Shown here piece by piece: positions 1-9,759 of a stretch of DNA of 64,000 nt. The notes under the pieces are model-generated. The model was not told the DNA's origin. It did no database searches and was given only the letters and a program-made list of their open reading frames with translations. The translations under genes were made by a program, and so were the position numbers. The first letter of the stretch is position 1. Each line of letters starts with the position of its first letter. This stretch comes from Quisquiliibacterium transsilvanicum. GTDB taxonomy: Bacteria > Pseudomonadota > Gammaproteobacteria > Burkholderiales > Burkholderiaceae_E. The DNA lies in assembly GCF_014202215.1 (NCBI RefSeq), contig NZ_JACHGB010000001.1, positions 654,847 through 718,846 on the forward strand, in the 5' to 3' direction.

Positions 1-1241
1 ATCTTCTGGTCCGGCTCGCCGATCATCTCGCCCCACTGCGCGATCCAGCCCACGGTGCGGGCCAGCGCGAAGATGCAGGTGAACATCTCGGTCGGGATGC
101 CGAGCGCCCTCTGCACGATGCCCGAGTAGAAATCGACGTTCGGGTAGAGCTTGCGCTGCACGAAGTACTCGTCCTCGAGGGCGATCTGCTCGAGCTTCAT
201 CGCCAGCGCAAACAGCGGGTCGTTTTCCAGGCCCAGCTCGCCCAGCACTTCGTAGCAGGTCTCGCGCATCAGCTTGGCGCGCGGATCGTAGTTCTTGTAG
301 ACCCGGTGGCCGAAGCCCATCAGCTTCACGCCGGAGTTCTTGTCCTTCACGTTCGCGATGAAGTCGCCGATCTTCTCGATGCCGCCCTGCTGCTGGATCT
401 CGCCGAGCATCACCAGGCAGGCCTCGTTGGCGCCGCCGTGCGCCGGACCCCAGAGGGTGGCAATGCCCGCAGCGATGCAGGCGAAGGGGTTCGCTCCCGA
501 CGAGCCCGCCAGCCGCACCGTGGAGGTGGAGGCGTTCTGCTCGTGGTCCGCGTGCAGGATCAGGATGCGGTCGAGCGCGCGCTCCAGCACCGGATTGACC
601 TGGTACTCCTCGCAGGGCGTGCCGAACATCATCCGCATGAAATTGCCCGCATACGACAGGTCGTTGCGCGGATACATGAACGGCTGGCCGACCGAATACT
701 TGTAGGCCATCGCCACCATGGTCGGCATCTTGGCGATCAGGCGGATCGCCGAGACGAAGCGGTGCTCGGGGTTCTGGATGTCGAGCGAGTCGTGATAGAA
801 AGCCGACAGCGCCCCCACGCAGCCCACCAGGATCGCCATCGGGTGCGCGTCACGGCGGAAGCCGGCGAAGAAGCGCGTCATCTGCTCGTGGATCATCGTG
901 TGCTTGAGCACACGATTCTCGAAGTCCTTGCGCTGCGCTTCGTTCGGCAGATCGCCGTTGAGCAGCAGGTAGCAGGTCTCGAGGTAGTCGCAGTTCACCG
1001 CAAGCTGCTCGATCGGGAAGCCGCGGTACAGCAGCTCGCCCTTGTCGCCATCGATGTAGGTGATCTTCGACTCGCAGGCGGCGGTCGACAGAAAGCCCGG
1101 GTCGAAGGTGAACTTGCCGGACGCGCCATACAGCTTCCGGATGTCGACCACGTCCGGTCCCATCGTGCCCTTGTGGATGGGCAGCTCGACGGACGGGGTG
1201 CCGTCGGAGAAGGACAGCGTGGCTTTGTGCTGTGTGGTCAT
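1..1241 (-). CDS. gltA: Citrate synthase, 3' end beyond window
   Basis: Condenses oxaloacetate and acetyl-CoA to citrate at the entry of the TCA cycle. About 413 codons are visible; the family (type II, hexameric, gram-negative) is usually 425-435 residues, so only the last 15-20 residues lie off the left edge. The start [11 protein letters not shown] is the first ATG. The catalytic residues are present: histidines in HADHEQNAS and [14 protein letters not shown] and the aspartate in NVDFYSG. It is the last visible gene of the minus-strand run sdhC-sdhD-sdhA-sdhB-sdhE-gltA and starts 37 bases after sdhE, so co-transcription with succinate dehydrogenase is likely. It differs from the 2-methylcitrate synthase at 8082-9242, which is about 40 residues shorter. 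Confidence 0.97.
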   Translation of the reverse strand, partial: MTTQHKATLSFSDGTPSVELPIHKGTMGPDVVDIRKLYGASGKFTFDPGFLSTAACESKITYIDGDKGELLYRGFPIEQLAVNCDYLETCYLLLNGDLPNEAQRKDFENRVLKHTMIHEQMTRFFAGFRRDAHPMAILVGCVGALSAFYHDSLDIQNPEHRFVSAIRLIAKMPTMVAMAYKYSVGQPFMYPRNDLSYAGNFMRMMFGTPCEEYQVNPVLERALDRILILHADHEQNASTSTVRLAGSSGANPFACIAAGIATLWGPAHGGANEACLVMLGEIQQQGGIEKIGDFIANVKDKNSGVKLMGFGHRVYKNYDPRAKLMRETCYEVLGELGLENDPLFALAMKLEQIALEDEYFVQRKLYPNVDFYSGIVQRALGIPTEMFTCIFALARTVGWIAQWGEMIGEPDQK

Positions 1242-1278
1242 CGGTCGGATTCCTGTAGTGCTCTCAATAATGTTCGGG

Positions 1279-1563
1279 TCAGGCCTCGCGCAGCCCCTGC
1301 AGCACGTGCAGCGCGCCGGGCGACAGCTCGCCGGGCTCCGGCTCCCGCCGCGCGAGGATCAGGTCCATCAGCTCGTTGTCCGAAAGGTCGAGCAGTTCGT
1401 GCAGCCCGGAGACATCCTCGTCCGCCAGCGACTCCTCGTGCGCGTCGAGGAAGCGGGTCAGCACGAGGTCGTTTTCCAGCAGACCGCGGCGCGAGCGCCA
1501 GCGCAGGCGCCGACGCCGCGCCGGATCGGCCTGGTGCGAATCGCCGGGCGTCGGATCGTCCAT
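1279..1563 (-). CDS. sdhE: SdhE, succinate dehydrogenase flavinylation factor
   Basis: Small cytoplasmic helical protein (94 residues) of the SdhE/YgfY family that promotes covalent attachment of FAD to SdhA. The family signature RGxxE is visible near residue 25 in [10 protein letters not shown], followed by the acidic [13 protein letters not shown] segment. It sits 22 bases after sdhB and before gltA in the same orientation, the usual position in Burkholderiales. Length and context agree with the family, so confidence is high although the sequence is short. Confidence 0.93.
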   Translation of the reverse strand: MDDPTPGDSHQADPARRRRLRWRSRRGLLENDLVLTRFLDAHEESLADEDVSGLHELLDLSDNELMDLILARREPEPGELSPGALHVLQGLREA

Positions 1564-1584
1564 GGTTAGCTCCCCCGCGCGCGA

Positions 1585-2337
1585 TCAGACCGCGCGCCGG
1601 ACCATCAGTTCCTTGATCTTGCCGATCGCCCGCGTGGGGTTGAGCCCCTTCGGACAAACGTCGACGCAGTTCATGATGGTGTGGCAGCGGAACAGCCGGT
1701 ACGGATCCTCGAGGTCATCGAGGCGGGCGCTGGTGGCCTCGTCCCTGCTGTCGGCGATGAAGCGGTAGGCCTGCAGCAGGCCGGCGGGGCCGACGAACTT
1801 GTCGGGGTTCCACCAGAACGACGGGCAGGAGGTCGAGCAGCAGGCGCACAGGATGCACTCGTAGAGCCCGTCGAGCTCCTCGCGCTCCTCGGGGCTCTGC
1901 AGGCGCTCCTTCTCGGGCGGCGGCGTGTCGTTGATCAGATAGGGCTTGATCGAGTCGTACTGCTTGAAGAACTGCGTCATGTCCACGATGAGGTCGCGGA
2001 TCACCGGCAGCCCGGGCAGCGGCCGCAGCACGATCGGCTCCTTCAGCTCGCGAAGGTTGGTCGTGCAGGCCAGGCCGTTCTTGCCGTTGATGTTCATCGC
2101 GTCCGACCCGCACACGCCCTCGCGGCAGGAACGCCGGAACGCGATGGAATCGTCGGTCGACTGCTTGATGCGCATCAGCGCGTCCAGCAGCATCTTGTCG
2201 GTGGGCAGAAGCTCCACCTCGAGGCTCTGCATGTACGGCTTGGCATCCTTGTCCGGATCGTAGCGGTAGATCGAGAATTTCACGACCCGCTTGCTCGCGG
2301 TCGGCGCCGCCACCTGTTTCTCTGCCACTGCGCTCAT
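1585..2337 (-). CDS. sdhB: Succinate dehydrogenase iron-sulfur subunit
   Basis: Electron-transfer subunit of complex II, carrying electrons from the SdhA flavin to the quinone site of SdhC/SdhD. The 250-residue product starts at [15 protein letters not shown], preceded by GGGAG; an upstream in-frame start would run into sdhA. An N-terminal ferredoxin-like domain has the [2Fe-2S] motif [15 protein letters not shown] with a downstream LAC. The C-terminal domain has the [4Fe-4S]/[3Fe-4S] ligands [12 protein letters not shown] and [14 protein letters not shown]. The short N-terminal extension (about 18 residues, A/V-rich) precedes the conserved [10 protein letters not shown] start. Confidence 0.97.
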   Translation of the reverse strand: MSAVAEKQVAAPTASKRVVKFSIYRYDPDKDAKPYMQSLEVELLPTDKMLLDALMRIKQSTDDSIAFRRSCREGVCGSDAMNINGKNGLACTTNLRELKEPIVLRPLPGLPVIRDLIVDMTQFFKQYDSIKPYLINDTPPPEKERLQSPEEREELDGLYECILCACCSTSCPSFWWNPDKFVGPAGLLQAYRFIADSRDEATSARLDDLEDPYRLFRCHTIMNCVDVCPKGLNPTRAIGKIKELMVRRAV

Positions 2338-2389
2338 TGCTGCTCCCGTGCGCTTCTTGCGTTGGTCTGTGCTTCGCGGGCTGGCCGCA

Positions 2390-4180
2390 TCAGAAGGTCC
2401 GCGCCTTCGGCTGGAAGGTCTCAACCGTCAGCGCCTTCAGGTTCACCGGCTTGTAGTCGAGCCGGTTGCCCTCCGAGTACCACAGGCTGTGCTTCATCCA
2501 GGTGGCGTCGTCGCGATCCGGATGGTCACGGTGCGCATGCGCTCCGCGGCTCTCCTTGCGCGCCTCGGCCGACACGATGGTCGCCTTGGCCACCTCTACG
2601 AGGTTCGCCACTTCGAGGGCCTCGACGCGCGCGGTGTTGAACACCTTCGACTTGTCCTTCAGGTGGATGTTGTCGTTGCGCTTGGAAATCTCGAGGATCC
2701 GGTCGACACCCTGCTTGAGCAGGTCGGAGGTGCGGAACACGCCGCAGTGCGCCTGCATCGTGCGCCGGATGTCGTTGGCGACGTCCTGCGTGCCTTCGCC
2801 CGAGGTCGATCCGTCGAGCCGGGCCAGGCGCGCCAGCGTTGCATCGCCCGCGTCCCTGGGCAGCGGACGGTGCGTGCCCTGCTTGAGGCCGTGGCTGACG
2901 ATGTGGTTGCCGGCCGCGCGGCCGAACACCAGCAGGTCGAGCAGCGAGTTGGTGCCCAGCCGGTTGGCGCCGTGCACCGACACGCAGGCGCACTCGCCGA
3001 TCGCGTAGAGGCCGCTGACCACGGCGTTCGGGTTGCCGTCCTTCGGCACCACCACCTGGCCGTGGTAGTTGGTCGGGATGCCGCCCATCTGGTAGTGAAT
3101 GGTGGGGACGACCGGGATCGGGTCCTTGATCGGATCGACGTTGGCGAACTTGATGGCGATCTCGCGGATCGACGGCAGCCGCTTCATGATCGTCTCGGCG
3201 CCGAGGTGATCGAGCTTGAGCAGCACGTAGTCGCCGTCCGGCCCCGCGCCGCGCCCTTCCTTGATCTCCTGGTCCATCGAACGCGAGACGAAGTCGCGCG
3301 GCGCCAGGTCCTTGAGCGTGGGCGCATAGCGCTCCATGAAACGCTCACCGTGCTTGTTCAGCAGGATGCCGCCCTCACCGCGCACGCCTTCGGTGATCAG
3401 CACGCCGGCACCCGCGACGCCGGTCGGGTGGAACTGCCAGAACTCCATGTCCTCGAGCGGAATTCCCGAACGCGCCGCCATCCCGAGCCCGTCGCCGGTG
3501 TTGATGAACGCGTTGGTCGACGCCCCGAAAATCCGGCCCGCGCCGCCGGTGGCGAACACCGTGACCTTGGCCTCGAGGACCATCACGTCGCCCGTTTCCA
3601 TCTCCAGCGCGATCACGCCGCAGCAGTTGCCCTCGGCGTCACGGATGATGTCGAGCGCCATCCACTCGACGAAGAACTGGGTGCGCGCGCGCACGTTGCG
3701 CTGATAGAGCGTGTGCAGCAGCGCATGCCCGGTGCGGTCGGCCGCTGCGCAGGCGCGCTGCACCGGCTTCTCGCCGAAGTTGGCGGTGTGGCCGCCGAAG
3801 GGGCGCTGATAGATGGTGCCGTCCGGGTTGCGGTCGAAGGGCATGCCGAAGTGCTCGAGCTCGTACACCACCTTCGGCGCCTCGCGGCACATGAACTCGA
3901 TGGCGTCCTGGTCGCCCAGGTAGTCCGAACCCTTGACGGTGTCGAACATGTGCCAGTACCAGTTGTCTTCGCTCATGTTGCCCAGCGACGCACCGATGCC
4001 GCCCTGCGCGGCCACCGTGTGCGAGCGGGTCGGGAAGACCTTCGAGAGCACCGCCACGCTGTAGCCGGCCTCGGCCAGCTGCAGCGAGCAGCGCATGCCG
4101 GCGCCGCCGGCGCCGATGATGACAGCGTCGAACTTGCGCCGCGGCAGGTTGTTCGCCAGATGGTTCAGCACGTCGGCCAT
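2390..4180 (-). CDS. sdhA: Succinate dehydrogenase flavoprotein subunit
   Basis: Catalytic subunit of complex II oxidising succinate to fumarate. Length (596 residues) matches the family. The Rossmann FAD motif [18 protein letters not shown] is near residue 20 and the histidine that binds FAD covalently is in [13 protein letters not shown]. The active-site arginine region [17 protein letters not shown] and the [14 protein letters not shown] motif are intact. sdhD ends 2 bases upstream and sdhB starts 53 bases downstream, consistent with one transcript. Confidence 0.98.
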   Translation of the reverse strand: MADVLNHLANNLPRRKFDAVIIGAGGAGMRCSLQLAEAGYSVAVLSKVFPTRSHTVAAQGGIGASLGNMSEDNWYWHMFDTVKGSDYLGDQDAIEFMCREAPKVVYELEHFGMPFDRNPDGTIYQRPFGGHTANFGEKPVQRACAAADRTGHALLHTLYQRNVRARTQFFVEWMALDIIRDAEGNCCGVIALEMETGDVMVLEAKVTVFATGGAGRIFGASTNAFINTGDGLGMAARSGIPLEDMEFWQFHPTGVAGAGVLITEGVRGEGGILLNKHGERFMERYAPTLKDLAPRDFVSRSMDQEIKEGRGAGPDGDYVLLKLDHLGAETIMKRLPSIREIAIKFANVDPIKDPIPVVPTIHYQMGGIPTNYHGQVVVPKDGNPNAVVSGLYAIGECACVSVHGANRLGTNSLLDLLVFGRAAGNHIVSHGLKQGTHRPLPRDAGDATLARLARLDGSTSGEGTQDVANDIRRTMQAHCGVFRTSDLLKQGVDRILEISKRNDNIHLKDKSKVFNTARVEALEVANLVEVAKATIVSAEARKESRGAHAHRDHPDRDDATWMKHSLWYSEGNRLDYKPVNLKALTVETFQPKARTF

Positions 4181-4181
4181 C

Positions 4182-4532
4182 TCAGACGCTCCAGAGAATG
4201 TTCACCGCCCACAGCGCGTAGGCGACCAGCGCGACGATCGTGCACACCTGCAGAAACAGGCGCACTCCCGTCGGCTTGATGTAGTCCATGAAAATGTCGC
4301 GCACGCCGATCCAGGCGTGCCAGAACAGGGAGAGCAGCGCCAGCAGCGTGAGCACCCGCATCCAGCCCGATGCGAACAGCCCCGCCCAGGTGCCGTAGCT
4401 GAGTTCGGGCTGTGCGAGCAGCACCACGCCCAGCACCACCGTGTACACCGCCAGCACGATCGCGGTGATGCGCTGCGCCAGCCAGTCCTTGAGCCCGTAG
4501 TGGGCCCCCACAACGATCCGTTTCGTCGTCAT
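4182..4532 (-). CDS. sdhD: Succinate dehydrogenase membrane anchor subunit D
   Basis: Hydrophobic anchor of complex II (116 residues) with three predicted membrane helices at about residues 20-42, 55-78 and 90-112. The histidine in LFWHAWIGVRDIFMDYIK lies where the family places its heme/quinone-site histidine, and the WIGVRDI segment is typical of SdhD. One base separates it from sdhC, and sdhA follows after 1 base, so the subunits are translationally linked. Divergent sequence is normal for this subunit; order and topology support the call. Confidence 0.93.
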   Translation of the reverse strand: MTTKRIVVGAHYGLKDWLAQRITAIVLAVYTVVLGVVLLAQPELSYGTWAGLFASGWMRVLTLLALLSLFWHAWIGVRDIFMDYIKPTGVRLFLQVCTIVALVAYALWAVNILWSV

Positions 4533-4533
4533 C

Positions 4534-4959
4534 TCAGAACACCCCGAAAAGCTTCAGCGCCACCACCAGCGTCAGCACCAGGCTCACGCCCAGCACGACG
4601 GAAGCGGAGGTCCTGGCCTGCTCCTTCTCGACGCCGACGTGCAGGTCGAGGATCAGGTAGCGGATGCCTGCGCAGAAGTGGTGCAGGTAGGCCCAGGCCA
4701 GCGCCAGCAGCACCAGCTTGGCGAACCAGTGCGAGGAGATCGCCCGGTAGTTCTCGTAGCTGATCTCCGAGGTCAGGCTCTGCTGGAACAGGTAGAGCAG
4801 GAACGGCAGCCCCACCAGGAACAGCAGCGCGCCGCTGACGCGATGAAGGATCGAGACGAACCCCGCCAGCGGCAGCCGATACTGCGAAAGCTGCGAGACG
4901 TGGATGTTGCGGAACTCAGGCCGGGCACGCGGGCCCGGTTTGCCGGCCAGATCAGCCAT
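4534..4959 (-). CDS. sdhC: Succinate dehydrogenase cytochrome b556 subunit
   Basis: Cytochrome b subunit of complex II (141 residues) with three membrane helices at about 32-53, 80-104 and 117-139. The conserved SILHRVSGALLF motif forms part of the quinone site and HHFCAGIRYLILD carries the axial heme histidine. The ATG at 4959 is preferred because AGGGG lies just upstream; a GTG two codons earlier is possible. It is the first gene of the operon. An AT-rich stretch at about 5005-5045 in the 150-base gap to gntR probably holds the promoter, but I cannot fix -10/-35 boxes. The palindrome found upstream of mdh is not present here. Confidence 0.95.
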   Translation of the reverse strand: MADLAGKPGPRARPEFRNIHVSQLSQYRLPLAGFVSILHRVSGALLFLVGLPFLLYLFQQSLTSEISYENYRAISSHWFAKLVLLALAWAYLHHFCAGIRYLILDLHVGVEKEQARTSASVVLGVSLVLTLVVALKLFGVF

Positions 4960-5109
4960 GGGCACCCCTGCAAAAAGACGAGAAACGAAGTTCCCGAACG
5001 GTCATCGAAAACGAAATTTGTTTAGCCTGTTTATTTTGACCGATTTTCCGCGACGCACCAACCCGATGCATGATCGGCGGGAGCGCCTCGCCTCTTTTCG
5101 GATCGCCGC

Positions 5110-5868
5110 TCATCCGAGCTCGTTGCGATAGTGATGCCGATGCGTGACGTAGAGCCCGCGCCTCATCTCCACCGGCCGGTCCTCGTAGGTGTAGGTGACC
5201 CGCTCGACCAGCAGCAGGGGCTCGCCCGCCGCCACCGCCAGGGCCTTCGCGGTTGCCTCGTCCGCCGCCACCGCCTTCACGCGCTCGGTGGCGCGGATCA
5301 TGCGCGTACCGAACTCGGCCTCGAACAGCGCATAGAGCGGCCCGGTGTAGGCGCTGAGCCGCTCGAACGTGAGCCCGCGGAACTGCGCACCCGGCAGCCA
5401 GATCTCGTCCAGCACCGTCGGCTGCCCCTGGAAGGAGAGCAGGCGGCGGATCTGCACCACCGCCTCACCCGCGCGCAGCTGCAGCGCGCGCGCCACGTCG
5501 CCCGGGGCACGCAGGCGCCGGCACTCGAGGATGCGGCTGTCCATGACCCCGGCCTCGCCGGCCTGGTCGGGCCGCAGCCGCAGGAAGCGGAACTGCGCGC
5601 GCGCCTCCTGGTGCGTGGCGACGAAGGTGCCCCTGCCCTGGCGGCGCACCACCAGGTTCTCGGCCGCGAGCTCATCGATGGCCTTGCGCACCGTGCCCTG
5701 GCTGACGCCGAACCGGGCCGCCAGCTCGGTTTCGCTCGGAATGAGCTCGCCCGGCTTCCACTCGCCGCCCTGCAGGCTGCGGGTGATCAGGCCCTTGATC
5801 TGGCGATAGAGCGGGCTGAAGGTGGGGCCTTCGCGTTCGACGCGCTCTCCCCTGCTCGATGCGTTCAT
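5110..5868 (-). CDS. GntR/HutC-family transcriptional regulator
   Basis: Regulator of about 252 residues. An N-terminal winged helix-turn-helix of GntR type (PLYRQIKGLITRSLQGGEWK, then SETELAARFGVSQGTVRKAI) is followed by a UTRA ligand-binding domain from about residue 95 (ILECRRLRAPGDVARALQLR to YVTHRHHYRNELG), which places it in the HutC subfamily. The ATG at 5868 (MNASSRGER) is preferred; an earlier start at 5886 is possible. It lies between the sdh-gltA operon and the divergent mdh operon, beside a palindrome overlapping the mdh promoter, so it probably regulates mdh and itself. The ligand is unknown; a TCA-cycle or propionate-derived acid would fit the neighbours. That is inference. Confidence 0.88.
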   Translation of the reverse strand: MNASSRGERVEREGPTFSPLYRQIKGLITRSLQGGEWKPGELIPSETELAARFGVSQGTVRKAIDELAAENLVVRRQGRGTFVATHQEARAQFRFLRLRPDQAGEAGVMDSRILECRRLRAPGDVARALQLRAGEAVVQIRRLLSFQGQPTVLDEIWLPGAQFRGLTFERLSAYTGPLYALFEAEFGTRMIRATERVKAVAADEATAKALAVAAGEPLLLVERVTYTYEDRPVEMRRGLYVTHRHHYRNELG

Positions 5869-5906
5869 GACGCGATTGCACCACAAGCCTGCGCCACTTT
5901 CAATAA

Positions 5907-5930
5907 CTTATATCTTATATAAGACATAAG
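5907..5930. promoter_or_regulatory. Probable GntR operator palindrome
   Basis: A 24-base near-perfect dyad: the central TCTTATATAAGA (5913-5924) is fully palindromic, and the outer arms match except for one pair of positions. It lies 6 bases upstream of the mdh -35 box and about 40 bases upstream of the gntR start, in an AT-rich island within a GC-rich window. Position and symmetry suggest an operator for the adjacent GntR protein. Binding is inferred. Confidence 0.7.
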
Positions 5931-5936
5931 AGTAAT

Positions 5937-5966
5937 TTGACAAGCGCGGACCCCGCGCAATACACT
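5937..5966 (+). promoter_or_regulatory. Sigma-70 promoter of mdh
   Basis: A perfect -35 box TTGACA at 5937-5942 and a -10-like TACACT at 5961-5966 are separated by 18 bases. The predicted leader to the mdh ATG is about 65 bases. The GntR palindrome abuts the upstream side, where a bound dimer could block or aid RNA polymerase. Confidence 0.65.
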
Positions 5967-6037
5967 GCCGCGCAACCGCGGACCCACGACGGTCGCCGCC
6001 GGTTCCGCCCACCCGTCTGCTTTCGAGGAAACGCATC

Positions 6038-7021
6038 ATGACCAAACCCGTCAAGCGCGTCGCAGTGACCGGCGCCGCCGGCCAGATCGGCTACAGCCTG
6101 CTGTTCCGCATCGCCAACGGCGACATGCTCGGCAAGGACCAGCCGGTGATCCTGCAGCTGCTCGACATCACCGCCGCCCTGCCCGCCGTCCGCGGCGTCG
6201 TCATGGAGCTGGAGGACTGCGCGTTCCCGCTGCTGCAGGGCGTGGTCGTGACCGACGATCCCAAGGCCGCCTTCAAGGATGCGGACTATGCGATGCTGGT
6301 CGGCGCCCGCCCGCGCAGCAAGGGCATGGAGCGCAAGGATCTGCTCGAGGCCAACGGCGCGATCTTCACCGTTCAGGGCCGCGCTCTCGACGAAGCCGCC
6401 AGCCGCGACGTGCGCGTCCTGGTGGTGGGCAACCCCGCCAACACCAACGCCTACATCGCGATGAAGTCGGCCCCGGGCCTGCCCAAGAAGAACTTCACCG
6501 CCATGCTGCGCCTGGACCACAACCGCGCGCTGTCGCAGATCTCCTCGCGCACCGGCAAGCCGGTCGACCAGATCGAGAAGCTGGCTGTGTGGGGCAACCA
6601 CTCGCCGACCATGTACCCCGACTACCGCTTCGCCACCATCGGCGGCCAGTCGGTCAAGGCCATGATCAATGACGAGGCCTGGAACCGCGACACCTTCATC
6701 CCGACCGTGGGCAAGCGCGGCGGCGCCATCATCGAGGCACGCGGCCTGTCGTCGGCCGCCTCGGCCGCCAACGCCGCGATCGACCACATGCGCGACTGGG
6801 CGCTTGGCACCAGCGGCAAATGGGTGACCATGGGGATTCCGTCCGACGGCTCGTACGGCATCCCCGAGGACGTGATGTATGGCTTCCCCGTCACCTGCGC
6901 CAACGGCGAGTACACGATGGTCAAGGGCCTGGAGATCGACGAGTTCAGCCGCTCGCGCATGGACCTCACGCTCAAGGAACTGTTCGAGGAGCGCGACGGC
7001 GTCGCGCACCTGCTCGGCTGA
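6038..7021 (+). CDS. mdh: Malate dehydrogenase (NAD)
   Basis: Oxidises malate to oxaloacetate in the TCA cycle. 327 residues, the length of the bacterial/plant-cytosolic-like MDH group. The N-terminal NAD motif is [17 protein letters not shown], the substrate arginine loop is [14 protein letters not shown] and the catalytic histidine is in [13 protein letters not shown]. The ATG is preceded by GAGGAAACGC. It is the first gene of the plus-strand group that continues with prpB, prpC and acnA, and it has a recognisable promoter with a regulator site upstream. Confidence 0.98.
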   Translation: MTKPVKRVAVTGAAGQIGYSLLFRIANGDMLGKDQPVILQLLDITAALPAVRGVVMELEDCAFPLLQGVVVTDDPKAAFKDADYAMLVGARPRSKGMERKDLLEANGAIFTVQGRALDEAASRDVRVLVVGNPANTNAYIAMKSAPGLPKKNFTAMLRLDHNRALSQISSRTGKPVDQIEKLAVWGNHSPTMYPDYRFATIGGQSVKAMINDEAWNRDTFIPTVGKRGGAIIEARGLSSAASAANAAIDHMRDWALGTSGKWVTMGIPSDGSYGIPEDVMYGFPVTCANGEYTMVKGLEIDEFSRSRMDLTLKELFEERDGVAHLLG

Positions 7022-7109
7022 GACCTTGCAGGCCGCGGCGGCGTACCCGCGTCGGGGCCACACCAGGCCCGGCCGGAAGCGCCGCCGGCACCCCTTTCTG
7101 GAGAACCCG

Positions 7110-7985
7110 ATGACCCCTGGACAGAAGTTTCGCGCAGCGCTCGCCGAAGAGAAGCCGCTGCAGATCCCCGGCGCGATCAACGCCAACCACGCACTGCTTG
7201 CCAAGCATGTGGGCTACCGCGCCATCTACCTGTCAGGCGGCGGCGTCGCCGCCGGCTCGCTGGGCCTGCCCGACCTGGGCATCTCCGGCCTGGACGACGT
7301 CCTGACCGACGTGCGCCGGATCACCGACGTCTGCGACCTGCCGCTGCTGGTCGACGTAGACACCGGCTTCGGCTCTTCCGCGTTCAACGTCGCGCGCACC
7401 ACCCGGTCGCTGATCAAGTTCGGCGCGGCAGCGATGCACATCGAGGACCAGGTCGGCGCCAAGCGCTGCGGCCATCGTCCGAACAAGGAGATCGTCAGCA
7501 AGGAGGAGATGGTCGACCGCATCAAGGCGGCAGTCGACGCCCGCACCGACGAGAGCTTCTTCATCATGGCGCGTACCGACGCGCTGGCGGTCGAGGGCCT
7601 GGACCGCGCGATCGAGCGCGCGGTGGCCTGTGTCGAGGCGGGCGCCGACGGCATCTTCCCCGAAGCGATGACCGAGCTGCCGATGTACAAGCAGTTCGCC
7701 GCTGCGGTGGGCGTGCCGGTGCTGGCCAACATCACCGAGTTCGGCTCAACGCCGCTGTTCACCGTGCAGCAGCTCGCCGAGGTGGACGTCGCGATGGTGC
7801 TCTACCCGCTGTCGGCGTTCCGTGCGATGAACAAGGCCGCCCAGAACGTCTACGAGACCCTGCGCCGCGACGGCACCCAGGCGGCAGTCGTGCCGGCCAT
7901 GCAGACCCGCAAGGAGCTGTACGACTCGATCGGCTACTGGGACTTCGAGAAGAAGCTCGACGAGCTCTTCGCCCGGAAGGCCTGA
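7110..7985 (+). CDS. prpB: 2-methylisocitrate lyase
   Basis: Splits 2-methylisocitrate to pyruvate and succinate in propionate breakdown. 291 residues starting at [11 protein letters not shown], preceded by TGGAGAA. The isocitrate lyase-superfamily signature is KRCGH ([14 protein letters not shown]), the PrpB form of the KKCGH active-site loop, and the metal-binding region is [12 protein letters not shown]. Conserved ARTDA and [11 protein letters not shown] segments support PrpB rather than a carboxyphosphonoenolpyruvate mutase. mdh ends 88 bases upstream and prpC begins 96 bases downstream. Confidence 0.95.
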   Translation: MTPGQKFRAALAEEKPLQIPGAINANHALLAKHVGYRAIYLSGGGVAAGSLGLPDLGISGLDDVLTDVRRITDVCDLPLLVDVDTGFGSSAFNVARTTRSLIKFGAAAMHIEDQVGAKRCGHRPNKEIVSKEEMVDRIKAAVDARTDESFFIMARTDALAVEGLDRAIERAVACVEAGADGIFPEAMTELPMYKQFAAAVGVPVLANITEFGSTPLFTVQQLAEVDVAMVLYPLSAFRAMNKAAQNVYETLRRDGTQAAVVPAMQTRKELYDSIGYWDFEKKLDELFARKA

Positions 7986-7991
7986 GCGCCA

Positions 7992-8039
7992 CGCCGCCTG
8001 AGCGCGCCGCGCGATCCGCCGCCTGAGCGCGCCGCGCGA
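7992..8039. repeat. Two 23-base direct repeats between prpB and prpC
   Basis: Two identical 23-base copies at 7992-8014 and 8017-8039, separated by 2 bases (period 25), lie just after the prpB stop. Each contains the sequence CCTGAGCGCGCCGCGCGA, and the GCGC-rich ends could fold into small hairpins. They look like a local duplication of the prpB 3' flank. A role in mRNA processing between prpB and prpC is conceivable but not shown. Confidence 0.75.
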
Positions 8040-8081
8040 ACCACCACCCATCAACACGACACTCCCGGGGAGACGCACCGA

Positions 8082-9242
8082 ATGAGCACCGAGACGCAAC
8101 AGGCCACCGGCCCGAAACCCAAGAAATCCGTGGCGCTGTCCGGCGTGACCGCCGGCAACACCGCGCTGTGCACCGTCGGCCGCACCGGCAACGACCTGCA
8201 CTACCGCGGCTATGACATCCTCGACATCGCCGACGCGGCCGAGTTCGAGGAAATCGCCTACCTGCTGGTCCACGGCAAGCTGCCGAACAAGGCCGAGCTG
8301 GCCGGCTACAAGGCGAAGCTGAAGGCGATGCGCGGCCTGCCGGCCAACGTCATGGACGTGCTCGAGTGCCTGCCGGCCGCCTCGCACCCGATGGACGTGA
8401 TGCGCACCGGCGTCTCCGCGCTGGGCTGCAACCTTCCCGAAAAGGACGACCACAACGCGCCCGGCGCGCGCGACATCGCCGACCGCCTGATGGCTTCGCT
8501 CGGTTCGATGCTGCTGTACTGGTACCACTTCAGCCACAACGGCAAGCGCATCGACGTCGAGACCGACGACGATTCCATCGGCGGCCACTTCCTGCATCTG
8601 CTGCACGGCACCAAGCCGTCGGATCTGTGGGTCAAGTCGATGCACACCTCGCTGGTCCTGTACGCCGAGCACGAGTTCAACGCTTCGACGTTCACCGGCC
8701 GCGTCATTGCGGGCACGGGGTCGGACATGCACTCGGCGATCACCGGCGCGATCGGCGCGCTGCGCGGTCCGAAGCACGGCGGCGCCAACGAGGTGGCCTT
8801 CGAGATCCAGAAGCGCTACGAGAACGCGGACGAGGCCGAGGCCGACATCCGCCGTCGCGTCGAGAACAAGGAAGTGGTGATCGGCTTCGGCCACCCCGTC
8901 TACACGATCGCCGACCCGCGCAACAAGGTCATCAAGGAAGTGGCGCGCAAGCTGTCCAAGGAAGCCGGCGACATGAAGATGTTCGACATCGCCGACCGCC
9001 TCGAGGCGGTGATGTGGGAGATCAAGAAGATGTTCCCCAACCTCGACTGGTTCAGCGCCGTCAGCTACCACATGATGGGCGTTCCCACCGCGATGTTCAC
9101 GCCGCTGTTCGTCATCGCCCGCACCTCGGGCTGGGCGGCGCACATCATCGAGCAGCGCATCGACAACAAGATCATCCGCCCAAGTGCCAACTACACGGGG
9201 CCGGAGAACCTGAAGTTCGTGCCGCTGTCCAAGCGCAAGTAA
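8082..9242 (+). CDS. prpC: 2-methylcitrate synthase
   Basis: Condenses propionyl-CoA with oxaloacetate to 2-methylcitrate. 386 residues, the short citrate-synthase form typical of PrpC. Conserved segments include GLTAGNT-like [31 protein letters not shown], the histidine region [27 protein letters not shown] and the catalytic aspartate in [14 protein letters not shown]. It follows prpB in the same orientation. gltA is present separately, so this is not the housekeeping citrate synthase. Confidence 0.95.
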   Translation: MSTETQQATGPKPKKSVALSGVTAGNTALCTVGRTGNDLHYRGYDILDIADAAEFEEIAYLLVHGKLPNKAELAGYKAKLKAMRGLPANVMDVLECLPAASHPMDVMRTGVSALGCNLPEKDDHNAPGARDIADRLMASLGSMLLYWYHFSHNGKRIDVETDDDSIGGHFLHLLHGTKPSDLWVKSMHTSLVLYAEHEFNASTFTGRVIAGTGSDMHSAITGAIGALRGPKHGGANEVAFEIQKRYENADEAEADIRRRVENKEVVIGFGHPVYTIADPRNKVIKEVARKLSKEAGDMKMFDIADRLEAVMWEIKKMFPNLDWFSAVSYHMMGVPTAMFTPLFVIARTSGWAAHIIEQRIDNKIIRPSANYTGPENLKFVPLSKRK

Positions 9243-9259
9243 GCCTCGTCATCGACGCC

Positions 9260-9733
9260 ATGGCGACAGCCGCCGCCGGCCAGGCGTGCCCCGCCTGGCG
9301 CACGCCGCGCCCGGGGCTCGCGTCCCTGCTCGGCGGCGCCTTTGCGCTGGGAGCGCTGCTGGCGGGCTGCACTGCCACAGCGCCTGCGCCGCAGGCCACT
9401 CCCGCGGCGGGGGCTGCAGCGCAGCCCGAGCCGGTGGCCGAGCCGCCAGCGGCCGCGGAGGCGCTGCCACCGGCCCCCGCGGTGCTGGTCGTGGCCGCGT
9501 ATCGCTGCGAGCTGCAGCGCAGCGTGTTCGTCCGGCAGCTGAGTCCCGAGGTCTCCACGATCGTGATCGGCTGGCTCGGACGCAACTACACGCTCGCCGC
9601 AAGGCCGACGAGCACCGGGGCGCTGCGCTACGAGGACCCGAAGACCGGCCTCACCTGGCTGGCGATCAGCGGCAAGTCGATGCTGCTCGACTCGCGCAGC
9701 GGCCGGCAGCTCGCCAACGAATGCAGGCCCTGA
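9260..9733 (+). CDS. Lipoprotein with MliC-like lysozyme-inhibitor domain
   Basis: Predicted 157-residue lipoprotein. After a short N-region comes a hydrophobic stretch ending in the lipobox LLAGC (cysteine about residue 37), so the mature protein should be lipidated. An Ala/Pro-rich spacer (about 38-75) leads to a domain matching the MliC/PliC pattern: YRCELQRS, GRNYTLAARPTSTGALRYED, LTWLAISGKSMLLD and a terminal NEC. In that family the SGxxY and GKxxxL parts insert into the active site of C-type lysozyme. The start at 9260 is the first ATG after prpC. It has no obvious link to propionate metabolism; its place between prpC and acnA may be only co-transcription. Confidence 0.65.
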   Translation: MATAAAGQACPAWRTPRPGLASLLGGAFALGALLAGCTATAPAPQATPAAGAAAQPEPVAEPPAAAEALPPAPAVLVVAAYRCELQRSVFVRQLSPEVSTIVIGWLGRNYTLAARPTSTGALRYEDPKTGLTWLAISGKSMLLDSRSGRQLANECRP

Positions 9734-9759
9734 TCTCACCGCCGCACCGATCGCCCGCG

